From Methanosarcina siciliae T4/M (lineage in GTDB: Archaea; Halobacteriota; Methanosarcinia; Methanosarcinales; Methanosarcinaceae): a stretch of DNA of 64,000 nucleotides. Positions 28,960-38,900 of this stretch are shown here, one piece after another; position 1 is the stretch's first letter, and every line of letters starts with the position of its first letter. The notes under the pieces are model-generated. The model was given only the letters and a program-made list of their open reading frames with translations, was not told the DNA's origin and made no database searches. A program made the translations under genes and the position numbers. The DNA lies in contig NZ_CP009506.1 of the NCBI RefSeq assembly GCF_000970085.1, forward strand, positions 4,712,001 to 4,776,000, read 5' to 3'.

Positions 28960-29548
28960 TTTTTAAGGAATGATAAAAATATAAGTTCTAAATTTCAGCT
29001 TAGAAAATGATCCACATTTACATTCCCCCAATAACCATTTTAGCAACAAAACTCTTTGAGATTATATTTGAATCACTCCTAATTTCCAGTGCGGCTGATG
29101 AATCGCATTGGTAATCGATGTTTATCTCTTTTTCTCATTTATGTGGCCAAACATCGGCTTTCTGTTAGAGGTTTAAGAATTCATTTATCCGTAGAGATAT
29201 CATTATCCATAGAAGGAGGATTTATAACCCTCTGGAGAGCAGGAAAAAACCGGAAATATACCTGCAAAGGAACCATACTTTATTCATTTTTTGAGTACAG
29301 AATGCCACAAATAGGAAAAAAGGCGCTGTTGAGTCGGATGAATTTATAAGGTAGAATTTGGTAATAAGAAATGGGGAAAGGGAAAAAAACAGGGTAAAAG
29401 TAAGTAAAGGATCAGGGTACTAGAAAGTCTGAGAGTTAATAGTTCTTAAAAGAGCAGACATAACTGCAGAGTTTTAAACGCTCACTCAAGATATTTAAAA
29501 ATTTCCAGTTGCCTGGCCTTCAATAAAGACCTTTTAAGGGTACCGGCT
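28960..29548. other. Intergenic region between two flippase genes
   Basis: AT-rich spacer of 589 bp. An 86-codon plus-strand frame at 29089-29349 has no domain and atypical composition, and is not accepted as a gene. No repeat was seen. Confidence 0.35.
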
Positions 29549-31066
29549 ATGAATAAAAAGACAGGAAAAGCGGCAGAGAAGTCATCGGAAAATAAAAAGA
29601 AGGCAGGTTTTGTATCAGATGTTCTGACACTTGCAGGTGGAACAACCTTCGCTCAGATCCTTACGATTCTGGCAGCTCCTGTTCTGACCCGCATTTACGG
29701 ACCGGAGGATTTTGGAGTCTGGGCTCTGTATATCTCCATAACGAGCGTTATAACCGTTATTTCATGCCTCAGGTACGATTATTCCATAATGCTGCCTGAA
29801 TCGGAAGATGAAGCAGTAAACCTTTTAGGCTTGAGTTTCCTTGCAGTTCTTGCTGTTACCGGTTTAACCGTACCAGTTATCTGGTCCTTCCACGTCCAGA
29901 TAGTTGATCTACTAAATGCCCCGCAGATCGAAAAGTATCTCTGGCTTGTGCCCCCATTCGTGTTCGTAAACGGACTTTTTCTCGCACTCAACCAGTGGAA
30001 CTCAAGAACAAAACTCTTCAAAAGGCTCTCCTTCGCAAGGGTTTCCAGTTCGGTCTCGACGACCGCAACCCAGATCACACTCGGACTTGTAGAAAAAACC
30101 CCTACTGCATCCGGTTTAATAGGGGGGAGCCTTGCAGGCCAGTCTATAGCGACATTCGTGCTTGGAGGGCAGATTTTGAGAGATGACAGGCGTCTGATAA
30201 CAAAGAGCCTGAGCTGGAAAAAAATATATGAAGGCGCAATACGGCACCGCAAACTTCCGCTTATAGATATCTGGTCCGCCCTTATGAACTCAATATCCTG
30301 GCAGCTTCCGGCTTTTCTCCTTTCAGCTTTTTTTGCTCCTGCAGTGGTAGGCTTTTACTCCCTCGGGTTCCGCCTGCTTCAGTTACCCATGAGTTTTATT
30401 GGCGGTTCGATCTCGCAGGTATTTTACCAGAGGGCCTCAAGGGCGACATCTGAAGGTACTCTCAGTACTCTTGTGGAAAGTGTGTTCCGAATGCTTGTGC
30501 TTATAGGCATGTTCCCTATATTGATTCTCACAATTGTAGGAAGCGATGTCTTCACCGTGATTTTCGGGAGCGCCTGGTCAGAAGCAGGAGTCTATGCTCA
30601 GATCCTGAGCCTCTGGGCATTCGTATGGTTTATCTCATCTCCTTTAACAGCGATATACCTGGTAGTAGAAGAACTTCATTTTGGATTCACATATAACATA
30701 TTCAACCTTACGACCCGTTTCCTGTCCCTTACAATCGGAGGCCTGCTGGGAAACGCCCGTATAGCCCTTCTCCTATTCTCCGTATCAGGTATTATAGTAT
30801 ACGGGTATCTGTGCCTGAAAATGATGCATTACTCAGGAGTTAAGACTTCAAGAGCCCTGAAAATAGTATCCTCAAACCTGATCCTCTTTATCCCTGCAGG
30901 AATCGTTCTGATAGCTCTCAAAATTGCAGGAATAAACCAGGTTCTTCTTGTTATAATCTCCGGCCTGCTGATCTGTATCTATTACCTATACATATTGAAA
31001 ACGGATGGACAGGTAAAGGAGATAATAGAGGGATTCAAACTCCCGGGAAAAGTGGAAAAAGCGTAA
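29549..31066 (+). CDS. Wzx-type polysaccharide flippase (MOP superfamily)
   Basis: A 505-residue protein with a 23-residue Lys-rich cytoplasmic N-terminus, then about 12-14 helices. Conserved blocks include GGTTFAQILTILAAPVLTRI with Y-G-P-E-D-F-G, and G-S-I-S-Q-V-F-Y-Q-R-A-S. The gene is richer in G+C than the flippases at 33682 and 60869, suggesting longer residence in the genome. The relic at 12383-12573 derives from a close homologue. ATG 29549 is preceded by AAGGG at about 29535. Substrate is unknown; the family usually works with a lipid-linked repeat unit. Confidence 0.9.
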   Translation: MNKKTGKAAEKSSENKKKAGFVSDVLTLAGGTTFAQILTILAAPVLTRIYGPEDFGVWALYISITSVITVISCLRYDYSIMLPESEDEAVNLLGLSFLAVLAVTGLTVPVIWSFHVQIVDLLNAPQIEKYLWLVPPFVFVNGLFLALNQWNSRTKLFKRLSFARVSSSVSTTATQITLGLVEKTPTASGLIGGSLAGQSIATFVLGGQILRDDRRLITKSLSWKKIYEGAIRHRKLPLIDIWSALMNSISWQLPAFLLSAFFAPAVVGFYSLGFRLLQLPMSFIGGSISQVFYQRASRATSEGTLSTLVESVFRMLVLIGMFPILILTIVGSDVFTVIFGSAWSEAGVYAQILSLWAFVWFISSPLTAIYLVVEELHFGFTYNIFNLTTRFLSLTIGGLLGNARIALLLFSVSGIIVYGYLCLKMMHYSGVKTSRALKIVSSNLILFIPAGIVLIALKIAGINQVLLVIISGLLICIYYLYILKTDGQVKEIIEGFKLPGKVEKA

Positions 31067-31650
31067 GAGCGCATCACAGGCAAGGCACCAAAAACAAGAG
31101 CTCAGGGGAAAGCTCAGGAGAAATAATTGTTGCTAAGAAACGGGCAGATCCCCTGGAATAAAAAAATTAAAAAGCAGTGTAAAATGAAATAAGGCAAAAT
31201 GAAAAAATCAAATGAATTTAAAGGCCACTTTCAAAGAAGCTGAACTTTAAACTTATCGAAAGATAAGAAGCCCACTTTTTTAAACTAAAACTTAACTCAG
31301 GAATCTTAACCTGAATTTTCTACTTTTGCACCGAACTCTCATAGGGAAGAGTAATTATTTAGAAGTATAGCCATGAATTAGAGAATACTTTATAATTATA
31401 TATTTGAGAATAACAGCCAGAATAGAGCAAATATTCCATAGAAAAAGACACTTACAAGACTGTCTAAAATTACCAAAGGAATTAAATAACTTTGAGAGTA
31501 TCTTACTAAAAAATAATAGTTGTTTAGAAATTTCTCTGACAAGGATCCGGTAAAAGATGAGGATTGCGATAATTCTCTTCATAATGCAGAAGCAGAGATG
31601 AAATTTAATTGTAAATAGCACTTAAATTGAAAGCTCGTGGAGAAAAATGT
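31067..31650. other. Intergenic region
   Basis: About 580 bp, AT-rich. A minus-strand frame at 31355-31621 is hydrophobic but has no recognisable family or ribosome binding site. It is likely to hold the promoter for the dehydrogenase-flippase-FrhB-pyruvyltransferase-GT2 run that follows. Confidence 0.35.
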
Positions 31651-33441
31651 ATGTCTTCTCAAATTGGAAATCGTGTTGCTAGGCCAGAAAGCCTTCAGAA
31701 TAAACAGGGCTCAATAATACACTTTACTCCTCATATTAGCGACTATTCTATTAGCCCAGAAGGAGAAGAATTTCCATTACCCGAACCTGAAGAATATAAT
31801 GAAGAATTTAACAGAATTAAGATTCTCGTGGATCAAGCACGTGAAGAGGGAAAAGAAATTGTTGTTGTAATGGGAGTGGGTTTCGTCGGAGCAGTTATGG
31901 CTGCAATCATCGCAGACACGAAAGACGAAAATGGGAACTACAGCAAATTTGTAATTGGTTGCCAGAGACCAAGTACCCGCAGTTACTGGAAAATTCCCCT
32001 GCTAAACAGAGGGCAGTCTCCTGTGAAATCAGAAGACAAAGAAGTAGATGAAATAATAAAGCGCTGTGTCCTTGAAACAAAAACCCTGGTCGCTACATAT
32101 ACAAATGAATGCTTAAAACTAGCGGACGTTGTAGTAGTAGACATTCAGTGCGATTATGTAAAGTGTGAGCTTGGAAATGTCAAGACAGGAGAAGCAGATA
32201 TGGCTGCACTCGAATCTTCCATGAAAACAATCGGAGAACATATCTCTCCCGAGTGCCTTGTCCTGATCGAAACAACTGTTGCTCCCGGAACGACCGAATT
32301 CGTCGCCCTTCCACTCCTGAAAAAAGCGTTTTATAAGCGTGGAATCGATTCGACCCCTTTGCTTGCACACAGCTATGAGAGGGTTATGCCTGGAAAAGAC
32401 TATGTTGCAAGTGTCCGCGATTTCTGGAGAGTTTGTGCCGGCTGCAATGACGAAGCAAAAGTAAAGGTTGAAAAATTCCTGAGGGAAGTTATCAACACAA
32501 AAGATTATCCTCTGACTGTAATGGACAGGCCTATAGAATCCGAAACCGCAAAAATTATTGAGAATTCATACCGTGCAACCATACTCGCATTCCTTAATGA
32601 ATGGAGCCTCTTTTCCGAAAGAAACGGTGTGGACATCATAAAGGTCATAAATGCAATAAAGATGCGGCCAACCCACAGCAATATGATCTTCCCGGGTCCT
32701 GGAATCGGAGGTTACTGCCTTCCGAAAGACGGAGGTCTGGGTTACTGGGCATACAAGCACATCCTCGGTTTCGAAGACGGGGATGAAGTGTTCAAGATCA
32801 CCCCCACATCGATTGATATCAACGATACAAGAGCCCTTCATGTAGCCGAACTCACAAGAGATGCGCTCCGAAACATGGACAGGTACATTGCCGGAGCAGA
32901 TGTCCTGATTTGCGGAGCCAGCTACAGGCAAGATGTGGGCGACACCAGATACAGCGGAAGCGAGATTGTCGTAAGGAAACTTACGGAAATGGGCGCTGAA
33001 ATGCGTGTACATGACCCTTACGTAGACCACTGGTACGAGATGGAAAGCCAGGACACATACCCAGCATCCGGCCATTCATGGAAGCGTTTCTTCAGAAATC
33101 AGGAAGATCTGAGTGTGCTAAAAATGGAAGCTGAATTTTCAACAGCTATTAAAGGCATAGAAGCCTTGATTTTCGCAGTCCCACATAATCAATATCTTAC
33201 TCTTGAGCCGGAAACTGTTGTAAAAATGGCAGGCGGACCTATTGCAGTGATCGATTGCTTCGGGATATTATCCGACGAAAAAATAAGAAGATACTTCGAA
33301 CTTGGCTGTGAAGTCAAAGCCCTTGGAAGAGGTCATATCCAGAGGATCAAAAAAGAAATACAGAGAAGCAAATTTTATAAGCAAAATTCAAAAATTTCCA
33401 CAGTTTCGCAAATTTACAACAGGGGATCTTTTGCAAGATAA
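31651..33441 (+). CDS. Long-form nucleotide-sugar 6-dehydrogenase
   Basis: A 596-residue member of the UDP-glucose/GDP-mannose dehydrogenase family, about 130 residues longer than usual. A 70-residue N-terminal extension precedes the NAD motif GVGFVG (about 75-80); E-T-T-V-A-P-G-T-T follows, and the catalytic cysteine is near 356 in G-I-G-G-Y-C-L-P-K-D. It would make a UDP-uronic acid. ATG 31651 has GGAG at 31639-31642, eight bases upstream, and is preferred to TTG 31627. The 3' end overlaps the start of a truncated epimerase gene, so the two once formed a dehydrogenase-epimerase pair, perhaps for UDP-glucuronate and UDP-galacturonate. The exact substrate is unknown. Confidence 0.85.
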   Translation: MSSQIGNRVARPESLQNKQGSIIHFTPHISDYSISPEGEEFPLPEPEEYNEEFNRIKILVDQAREEGKEIVVVMGVGFVGAVMAAIIADTKDENGNYSKFVIGCQRPSTRSYWKIPLLNRGQSPVKSEDKEVDEIIKRCVLETKTLVATYTNECLKLADVVVVDIQCDYVKCELGNVKTGEADMAALESSMKTIGEHISPECLVLIETTVAPGTTEFVALPLLKKAFYKRGIDSTPLLAHSYERVMPGKDYVASVRDFWRVCAGCNDEAKVKVEKFLREVINTKDYPLTVMDRPIESETAKIIENSYRATILAFLNEWSLFSERNGVDIIKVINAIKMRPTHSNMIFPGPGIGGYCLPKDGGLGYWAYKHILGFEDGDEVFKITPTSIDINDTRALHVAELTRDALRNMDRYIAGADVLICGASYRQDVGDTRYSGSEIVVRKLTEMGAEMRVHDPYVDHWYEMESQDTYPASGHSWKRFFRNQEDLSVLKMEAEFSTAIKGIEALIFAVPHNQYLTLEPETVVKMAGGPIAVIDCFGILSDEKIRRYFELGCEVKALGRGHIQRIKKEIQRSKFYKQNSKISTVSQIYNRGSFAR

Positions 33442-33586
33442 AAAAGTAATAGTCACTGGCGGGATGGGTGTTATCTGCTCCTACTTTACTGAGAGATTGC
33501 TTGGATACAATGAAGTAACGGCCATTGATAATGAGTCTACAGACAAAATCGAAAACATAAAACAGCTACTTGGTCACAAAAACTGA
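33431..33586 (+). pseudogene. Truncated NAD-dependent sugar epimerase
   Basis: A 51-residue remnant of an extended short-chain dehydrogenase (GalE-like) of normally about 310 residues. It begins at TTG 33431 after AGGGGAT and reads D-K-K-V-I-V-T-G-G-M-G, then A-I-D-N-E-S-T-D. The Rossmann motif is damaged: G-G-M-G-V-I-C replaces the usual G-G-x-G-F-I-G. The frame ends at 33586 after about 50 residues; the remaining 260 are absent, and the next 95 bp carry no more homology that can be recognised. A 3' deletion that brought in the flippase gene is the simplest explanation. Confidence 0.7.
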
Positions 33587-33681
33587 ACTTTAATAAGAGA
33601 ATGTAAAAAGCAAAGCATCTTCGGGAACTAAAAATGGATCAAAGAATATAATAAATCTGTATTTTATGATGAGGAAAAAAT

Positions 33682-35265
33682 TTGCTTAATCTAACTGAAA
33701 ACCAAGAAACCCAAGAAACTTTTAGTAAACAGGTGCCTAAGAATCTATCTGCCAATATTCTGTATTTTATATTAAACGTTATAATTGGCTTATTCCTAGT
33801 ACCGTTTTTTATTGATTCTCTTGGTGTAGCAAGTTATGCACTTGTCCCTTTAGCTACTTCCCTGACCAGTTATGTAAACCTAGTAGTGCAGTCACTTAAC
33901 ACGTCTGTATCCAGATACTTAACCATAGATTTACAAAGAAAGGAGTTTAAAAAAGCTAATATAACGTTCAATACTGCTCTTTTCGGAACTCTTGGAGTTA
34001 TATTACTAATACTTCCTTTTGTAGTTTTAATTTCTTATTATGCACCTTCATTTTTTGACATTCCTACCAGTCAAGAGAATGCTGCAAGAATCCTTTTTGT
34101 CGGGGTAATATTTTCATTCTTACTGCGGGCATGGGGCAGTAATTTTGGAGTTTCCCTCTTTGCCTATAACCGGCTTGACCTCCAGAACCTGGTAAATGCT
34201 GTAAATATTCTTGTCCAGGTAAGCCTGATAATATTATTATTCAAGTTATATTCTCCAAATCTTGTTTATATTGGATTGGCTTATTTAATTGGAGCTGCAG
34301 CTGCTCTTATTTTAACTATAATCTTTTCACGCAAAATAAATCCTAATTTAAAGGTAAATATAAAGGATTTCCGTAGATCTAAGGTCAATGAGATTACGGA
34401 AATGGGTGGCTGGGTTGTAATTAACCAAATAGGCTCCTTATTATTCCTTCAGATAGATCTAATAATTGTGAATAAATTATTTGGCACTGTTGCAGGTGGA
34501 GAATATTCGGTCGTACTGACATGGAGCATAATGCTGCGTACTATCGCAGGAATGCTTGTGGGAATACTTACACCGGTAATTCTCACATATTATGCAAAAG
34601 AAAAAATCGATGAACTGATAAACATATCAAAAAGTGCTGTAAAGCTTATAGGTCTTGCTATGGCACTACCGATAGGTTACATATGCGGTTTTGCTCCTCA
34701 ACTCCTTACACTGTGGGTAGGCCCGGAGTTTGCGAAACTCTCCCTATTGATGGTTTTAATGTTATCCCATCTTGCAATCAATCTTCCAGTAATGCCTCTC
34801 TTTGCAATTAATGTTGCATACAACAAAGTAAGGGTCCCAGGTATTGTAACATTTTTTATGGGAATAGGAAATTTTTTGCTGGCAGTAATAATTCCCTACC
34901 TTACCGGCTGGAATTATTATGGAGTTGCACTGGCAGGAGCTATTATGCTGACGCTTAAAAATACACTTTTTATCCCTTGGTATGCTACAAAAGTGCTTGG
35001 GATCTCCAGAACTACATTCTTAAATTCCATAATCCCTGGAGTAGTTGCTATGGTTTTGACTGGAGTTGTATCTAGTCTGGTCGTGAGTTATCTTCAAATT
35101 TCGGGTATAATTTCATTATTAATCTGTGGAATTCTTTTGACTGCAATTTATCTATCAATTGTATGGGAATTTGGACTCAAGCCGTTAGAAAGGCAAACAT
35201 TAGAGTCATTTATACCAATAAAAATAAGGAGCAGGGTGAGTCTTGAAGCCAAATGTGATCGATGA
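33682..35265 (+). CDS. Wzx-type flippase, group with 60869 paralogue
   Basis: A 527-residue membrane protein with about 14 helices. The block F-I-D-S-L-G-V-A-S-Y-A-L followed by S-V-S-R-Y-L-T-I-D-L and K-A-N-I-T-F-N-T is nearly repeated in the flippase at 60869-62437, so the two are close paralogues and differ from those at 27481 and 29549. TTG 33682 follows GAGG (33671-33674) at a good distance. Its stop overlaps the FrhB-like gene by 23 bp, showing tight coupling with the pyruvylation genes. Confidence 0.88.
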   Translation: MLNLTENQETQETFSKQVPKNLSANILYFILNVIIGLFLVPFFIDSLGVASYALVPLATSLTSYVNLVVQSLNTSVSRYLTIDLQRKEFKKANITFNTALFGTLGVILLILPFVVLISYYAPSFFDIPTSQENAARILFVGVIFSFLLRAWGSNFGVSLFAYNRLDLQNLVNAVNILVQVSLIILLFKLYSPNLVYIGLAYLIGAAAALILTIIFSRKINPNLKVNIKDFRRSKVNEITEMGGWVVINQIGSLLFLQIDLIIVNKLFGTVAGGEYSVVLTWSIMLRTIAGMLVGILTPVILTYYAKEKIDELINISKSAVKLIGLAMALPIGYICGFAPQLLTLWVGPEFAKLSLLMVLMLSHLAINLPVMPLFAINVAYNKVRVPGIVTFFMGIGNFLLAVIIPYLTGWNYYGVALAGAIMLTLKNTLFIPWYATKVLGISRTTFLNSIIPGVVAMVLTGVVSSLVVSYLQISGIISLLICGILLTAIYLSIVWEFGLKPLERQTLESFIPIKIRSRVSLEAKCDR

Positions 35266-36619
35266 GGTAGTAAAAAATAATCTCTGCGTAGGCTGTGGAA
35301 CCTGTGCAGGAATATGCCCCCAAAAAATCCTGAGAATCCAGGATAATGAATATGGAGAATATATCCCATCTGAAGTTCAGGTATGTGACTCCCATTGCGG
35401 TTTATGCCTGGAAGTTTGCCCATTTGGTAACAATGAAAACGAAACGCAAATCGGAGCAAAAATTTACGGAAGCATAGAAGGAATGAAGTATCTACCTGAA
35501 ACAGGATATTACCTCGATTCCTATGTAGGATATTCAAATGAATTCAGGCAGAGCAGTGCTTCGGGTGGTATGGCAACCTGGATTCTTACAAAGTTATTGA
35601 AAGAAAATATTGTAGACTATGTAATCTGCCCGACTCCCCAAAAAAATCCAGAGAAACTATTCAGTTTTGAAATTTTGAGCGATGAAAACTCTATAAAGGC
35701 TGCTTCGGGGTCTGCATATTACCCTGTTGAAATATCTGAAGTAATACAGAAAATCCAGGAAATACCAGGTCGCTATGCTATTACTGGTTTACCTTGCTTT
35801 ATAAAAGCTCTAAGACTCGCTGCTCAGAAGAACAGAAAGCTAAGAGAAAGGATTGCCTTCACAATAGGTCTTGTTTGTGGTCAAATGAAGAGCAAAAATT
35901 ATACAAAATATATTGCAGCGCTCTCAGGCAGTATAAATTCAAATGAAATTATAAGTGTTCATTATCGAGGAAAAAGTTCTGAAAAAACTGCAAACGATTA
36001 TTATTATCAATTCATAAACGAAGATGGCTCACAACATAAGATATTCTGGAGTGAAGGAGTGTCTGAAGCCTGGCTCAATAGATGGTTGACACCCAATGCT
36101 TGCAATTATTGTGATGATGTGTTTGCGGAACTTGCAGATATAACTTTTATGGATGCCTGGCTTCCGGAATATTCCAAAGATAGTATGGGTACAAACCTTG
36201 TGCTTGCGAGGTCACCTGAAGTTCTTAATATTATCCAGAAAGGAATAGAAAAAGCGGAAATTAATGTCAGTAAAATTTCAGTTGCAAAAGTGATACAGAG
36301 CCAAGCGGGAGTCATCGAACTTAAAAGGAAACAGCTTTCTTATCGTTTGTACCTAGCCGAGCAAAAAGGGCAAAAAGTTCCTGAAAAGAGAGTGAGTGCC
36401 AGTAAGGAAATAGGAATCCTAAAAAAAAGAGAAATTAAGTTAAAAGAAATAATGCAGGAAGAAAGTAAACAACATTTCTTAGATAATTGTCAGAATCAAC
36501 CCGTGGATGTAAAAACTTTCAGGACAAGGATGAATCCATGTATTAGACAGATTTATCAGCTCAAATTACTTAGAAAGTTTACATTTCCTATGCAAGCAGT
36601 TAAAAAAATACTCAAGTAG
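35243..36619 (+). CDS. FrhB-like F420 hydrogenase/dehydrogenase beta-subunit family protein
   Basis: A 458-residue iron-sulfur flavoprotein-like protein. Two 4Fe-4S motifs stand at the N-terminus: C15-V-G-C18-G-T-C21-x3-C25, and Cys 48, 52, 55 and 59 (C-x3-C-x2-C-x3-C). The FrhB N- and C-terminal domains follow (A-S-G-G-M-A-T-W, then Y-C-D-D-V-F-A-E-L-A-D-I). In methanogens the family uses F420; members in polysaccharide loci are of unknown function and often neighbour pyruvyl transferases, as here. The start is TTG 35243 just after AGGGTGAG, overlapping the flippase gene. It may supply reducing power for sugar modification, which is inference. Confidence 0.87.
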   Translation: MKPNVIDEVVKNNLCVGCGTCAGICPQKILRIQDNEYGEYIPSEVQVCDSHCGLCLEVCPFGNNENETQIGAKIYGSIEGMKYLPETGYYLDSYVGYSNEFRQSSASGGMATWILTKLLKENIVDYVICPTPQKNPEKLFSFEILSDENSIKAASGSAYYPVEISEVIQKIQEIPGRYAITGLPCFIKALRLAAQKNRKLRERIAFTIGLVCGQMKSKNYTKYIAALSGSINSNEIISVHYRGKSSEKTANDYYYQFINEDGSQHKIFWSEGVSEAWLNRWLTPNACNYCDDVFAELADITFMDAWLPEYSKDSMGTNLVLARSPEVLNIIQKGIEKAEINVSKISVAKVIQSQAGVIELKRKQLSYRLYLAEQKGQKVPEKRVSASKEIGILKKREIKLKEIMQEESKQHFLDNCQNQPVDVKTFRTRMNPCIRQIYQLKLLRKFTFPMQAVKKILK

Positions 36620-36632
36620 GGGGAACGAAAAA

Positions 36633-37856
36633 ATGAGCGAAAATCCGACTTTTATATTAGCAGGAAATGGTCCATATGACAACAGAGGCTGTGAAGCAAT
36701 TGTAAGAGGAACCACAAAGATACTGAGGCATTACTATAAGGACCCTTCATTTTTGTGTGTAAGCTTTTTCCAAAATAAGGAGCAATTTGAGAAACAATGT
36801 AAGGAAGAATATGATCCGGCAATAATTCATGAAAAAGCTAATAAACGCCAAAGTAAGTTTGACCCGAACTGGCTTCTTAGGTTACCATTCAGAACGGCTT
36901 ATCCCGAACTGTATAAAAACTGGATCTATAAAGAAATGATTCCATACATAGAAAATTCAACCTCAGTATTATCTATCGGTGGAGATAATTACTCTTTAGA
37001 TTATGGAATTCCCAGATTATTTACATATTTGGACGATGTTGTATTGGAACGTAAAAAACCATTAGTAATCTGGGGCGCCTCAGTAGGACCTTTTGAAAAA
37101 ATACCTGAATATGAACAATATATGAAAAACCACCTTCGAGAAGTAACAGGAATTTTTGCAAGAGAGCCAGCAACAATGGAATATTTAGACAAAATTGGAA
37201 TAAAAAACAATGTGTATAAAGTTGCAGATCCAGCATTTTTAATGGATGCGATAGAACCTCCGTCTGACAAAAAAATTGAGGTTGAAGAGAACTCCATCGG
37301 AATAAATCTAAGTCCTTTAATGGCAAAATATTTCATCGATGGAAATATGGAATCATGGATAAACACAGCAAATAAGATTGTAGAGGAAATTACTAACATA
37401 ACTGACAATAAAATATATTTGATTCCACATGTTACTACTCCAATTTCAAATGATTATTTGTTTTTAAAAGAAGTCAAGGAAAGAGCAAAAACTTCGAGAG
37501 AGAAAATAATTTTACTTCCACCAACATATAATGCTTCAGAAACAAAGTGGATAATTAGCAAGATGAGACTTTTTGCGGGGGCAAGGACTCACTCAACAAT
37601 TGCTGCTCTTTCTTCTTGTGTTCCAACATTAAGTTTTGCTTATAGTATTAAAGCAAAAGGAATTAATAAAGATATATTCGGGCATGAAGATTATTGTTTG
37701 AACCCTGAAAAACTAACTCCGGAAACTGTGGCTAAAAAAATAGAATCAATGTTGGATGAGGGGAAAGATATAAGATCCGAATTGAGAGCAGCCATCCCAA
37801 AGATAGAAAATGAAGCCCTTTTAGCTGGTGAAACTCTAATGAAAATCACAGGTTAA
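36633..37856 (+). CDS. Polysaccharide pyruvyl transferase family protein
   Basis: A 407-residue protein of the CsaB/WcaK-type family. It begins with the nucleotide-binding-like loop GNGPYDNRGCEA (10-21), has W-G-A-S-V-G-P-F mid-protein and ends with the conserved A-G-A-R-T-H-S-T-I-A-A-L-S segment, whose Arg and His are family hallmarks. It would add a pyruvate ketal from phosphoenolpyruvate to a sugar, making the glycan acidic. ATG 36633 follows a strong GGGGGA site. It is 13 bp after the FrhB-like gene and 41 bp before a GT2 gene. Confidence 0.88.
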   Translation: MSENPTFILAGNGPYDNRGCEAIVRGTTKILRHYYKDPSFLCVSFFQNKEQFEKQCKEEYDPAIIHEKANKRQSKFDPNWLLRLPFRTAYPELYKNWIYKEMIPYIENSTSVLSIGGDNYSLDYGIPRLFTYLDDVVLERKKPLVIWGASVGPFEKIPEYEQYMKNHLREVTGIFAREPATMEYLDKIGIKNNVYKVADPAFLMDAIEPPSDKKIEVEENSIGINLSPLMAKYFIDGNMESWINTANKIVEEITNITDNKIYLIPHVTTPISNDYLFLKEVKERAKTSREKIILLPPTYNASETKWIISKMRLFAGARTHSTIAALSSCVPTLSFAYSIKAKGINKDIFGHEDYCLNPEKLTPETVAKKIESMLDEGKDIRSELRAAIPKIENEALLAGETLMKITG

Positions 37857-37897
37857 TTTCGCTGTATGATAATAGAAACTTAAAAAGGAGCGATAAT

Positions 37898-38875
37898 ATG
37901 CCACTTGTCTCGGTTATTATTCCATTATACAACAAAGAACCTTACATCTCCCACTCACTAAATTCAGTCCTCGGCCAATCCTTCCAAAACTTTGAAATAG
38001 TTGTCATAGATGATGGCTCAACAGACAAAAGTGCCGAAGTAGTCAAAGGTTTCACAGATCCCCGGATTCGGTTGATAAAACAAGAAAACGCAGGGGTGTC
38101 TGCAGCAAGGAATAAAGGGATTGAAGAGTCAAAAGCGGATTTAATTGCTTTTTTAGATGCAGATGACGAGTGGACTCCAAGTTTTCTGGAAACAGTATTA
38201 AGGCTGAGAGAAAAATATCCAGAGGCTGGAGCTTATGCAACGTCATATAATATTTTAAAAAATGGGGATCTAAAACCCGCGAGATATAATGCAGTCCCGC
38301 CAGCTCCATGGGAAGGACTACTCCAGAGTTATTTTTTGACAGTTGCCACAGGAGAACATCCAGTTTGTTCATCTGCTGTATGCATCCCAAAAAAAATATT
38401 TTCAAAAGTAGGAATATTTCAGATTGGGGCATGGTGGGGTGAAGATGATGATTTATGGGGAAGAATCGCCCTGAAATATCCTATTGCATTTAGCCGTGAA
38501 ATAGGAGCTATATATCACAAAGAAGCTACAAATAGAGCCTGCAATTTACGTTCTCAAATAGAAGAGCATCCTTTTGTAAAAACGGCAAAAAATGCTATTA
38601 ACAAAGGAGAAGTTCGGAAAGAAATACAAGATGATTTAACTGAATGTATTTCAAAATACCAGATACTTTCTGCAATACGCAATATAAAAAGCGGAAATCG
38701 GCAATTGGCAAAAAAAGAGTTAAAAAAATGCGGGACAAAGCTATTCGCGTTTGAAAAAACATTTTGGTATTGTATTACATTTATACCTTACAAAATTTCA
38801 TCTTACATGATAGATACAGCCGTCGAATTCAAGAAATACTCACAATACTCAAAGAATATTTTTAAAATTAGATAA
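37898..38875 (+). CDS. Family 2 glycosyltransferase (GT-A)
   Basis: A 325-residue GT2 enzyme. The N-terminus reads VSVIIPLYNKEPYI, then I-D-D-G-S-T-D-K, the N-A-G-V-S-A-A-R-N-K-G block and D-A-D-D-E-W as the metal-binding motif. A W-W-G-E-D-D-D-L-W region fits the catalytic base position. No membrane helix, so it acts in the cytoplasm on a lipid-linked acceptor. ATG 37898 has AAGGAG eight bases upstream. It is the last gene of the run; mobile DNA begins 25 bp after its stop. Confidence 0.9.
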   Translation: MPLVSVIIPLYNKEPYISHSLNSVLGQSFQNFEIVVIDDGSTDKSAEVVKGFTDPRIRLIKQENAGVSAARNKGIEESKADLIAFLDADDEWTPSFLETVLRLREKYPEAGAYATSYNILKNGDLKPARYNAVPPAPWEGLLQSYFLTVATGEHPVCSSAVCIPKKIFSKVGIFQIGAWWGEDDDLWGRIALKYPIAFSREIGAIYHKEATNRACNLRSQIEEHPFVKTAKNAINKGEVRKEIQDDLTECISKYQILSAIRNIKSGNRQLAKKELKKCGTKLFAFEKTFWYCITFIPYKISSYMIDTAVEFKKYSQYSKNIFKIR

Positions 38876-38900
38876 AAATTTGAGTTTTAAATCTTTTCAT

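Noticed and set aside
29089..29349. 86-codon frame between two flippases
   Set aside because: No domain, atypical residue use and no ribosome binding site; probably chance.
31355..31621. 88-codon minus-strand hydrophobic frame
   Set aside because: Lies in AT-rich promoter-like DNA, without a ribosome binding site or family resemblance.
33302..33430. Upstream extension of the epimerase fragment
   Set aside because: It overlaps the dehydrogenase C-terminus in another frame and does not resemble an epimerase N-terminus; TTG 33431 with its own AGGGGAT site is a better start.
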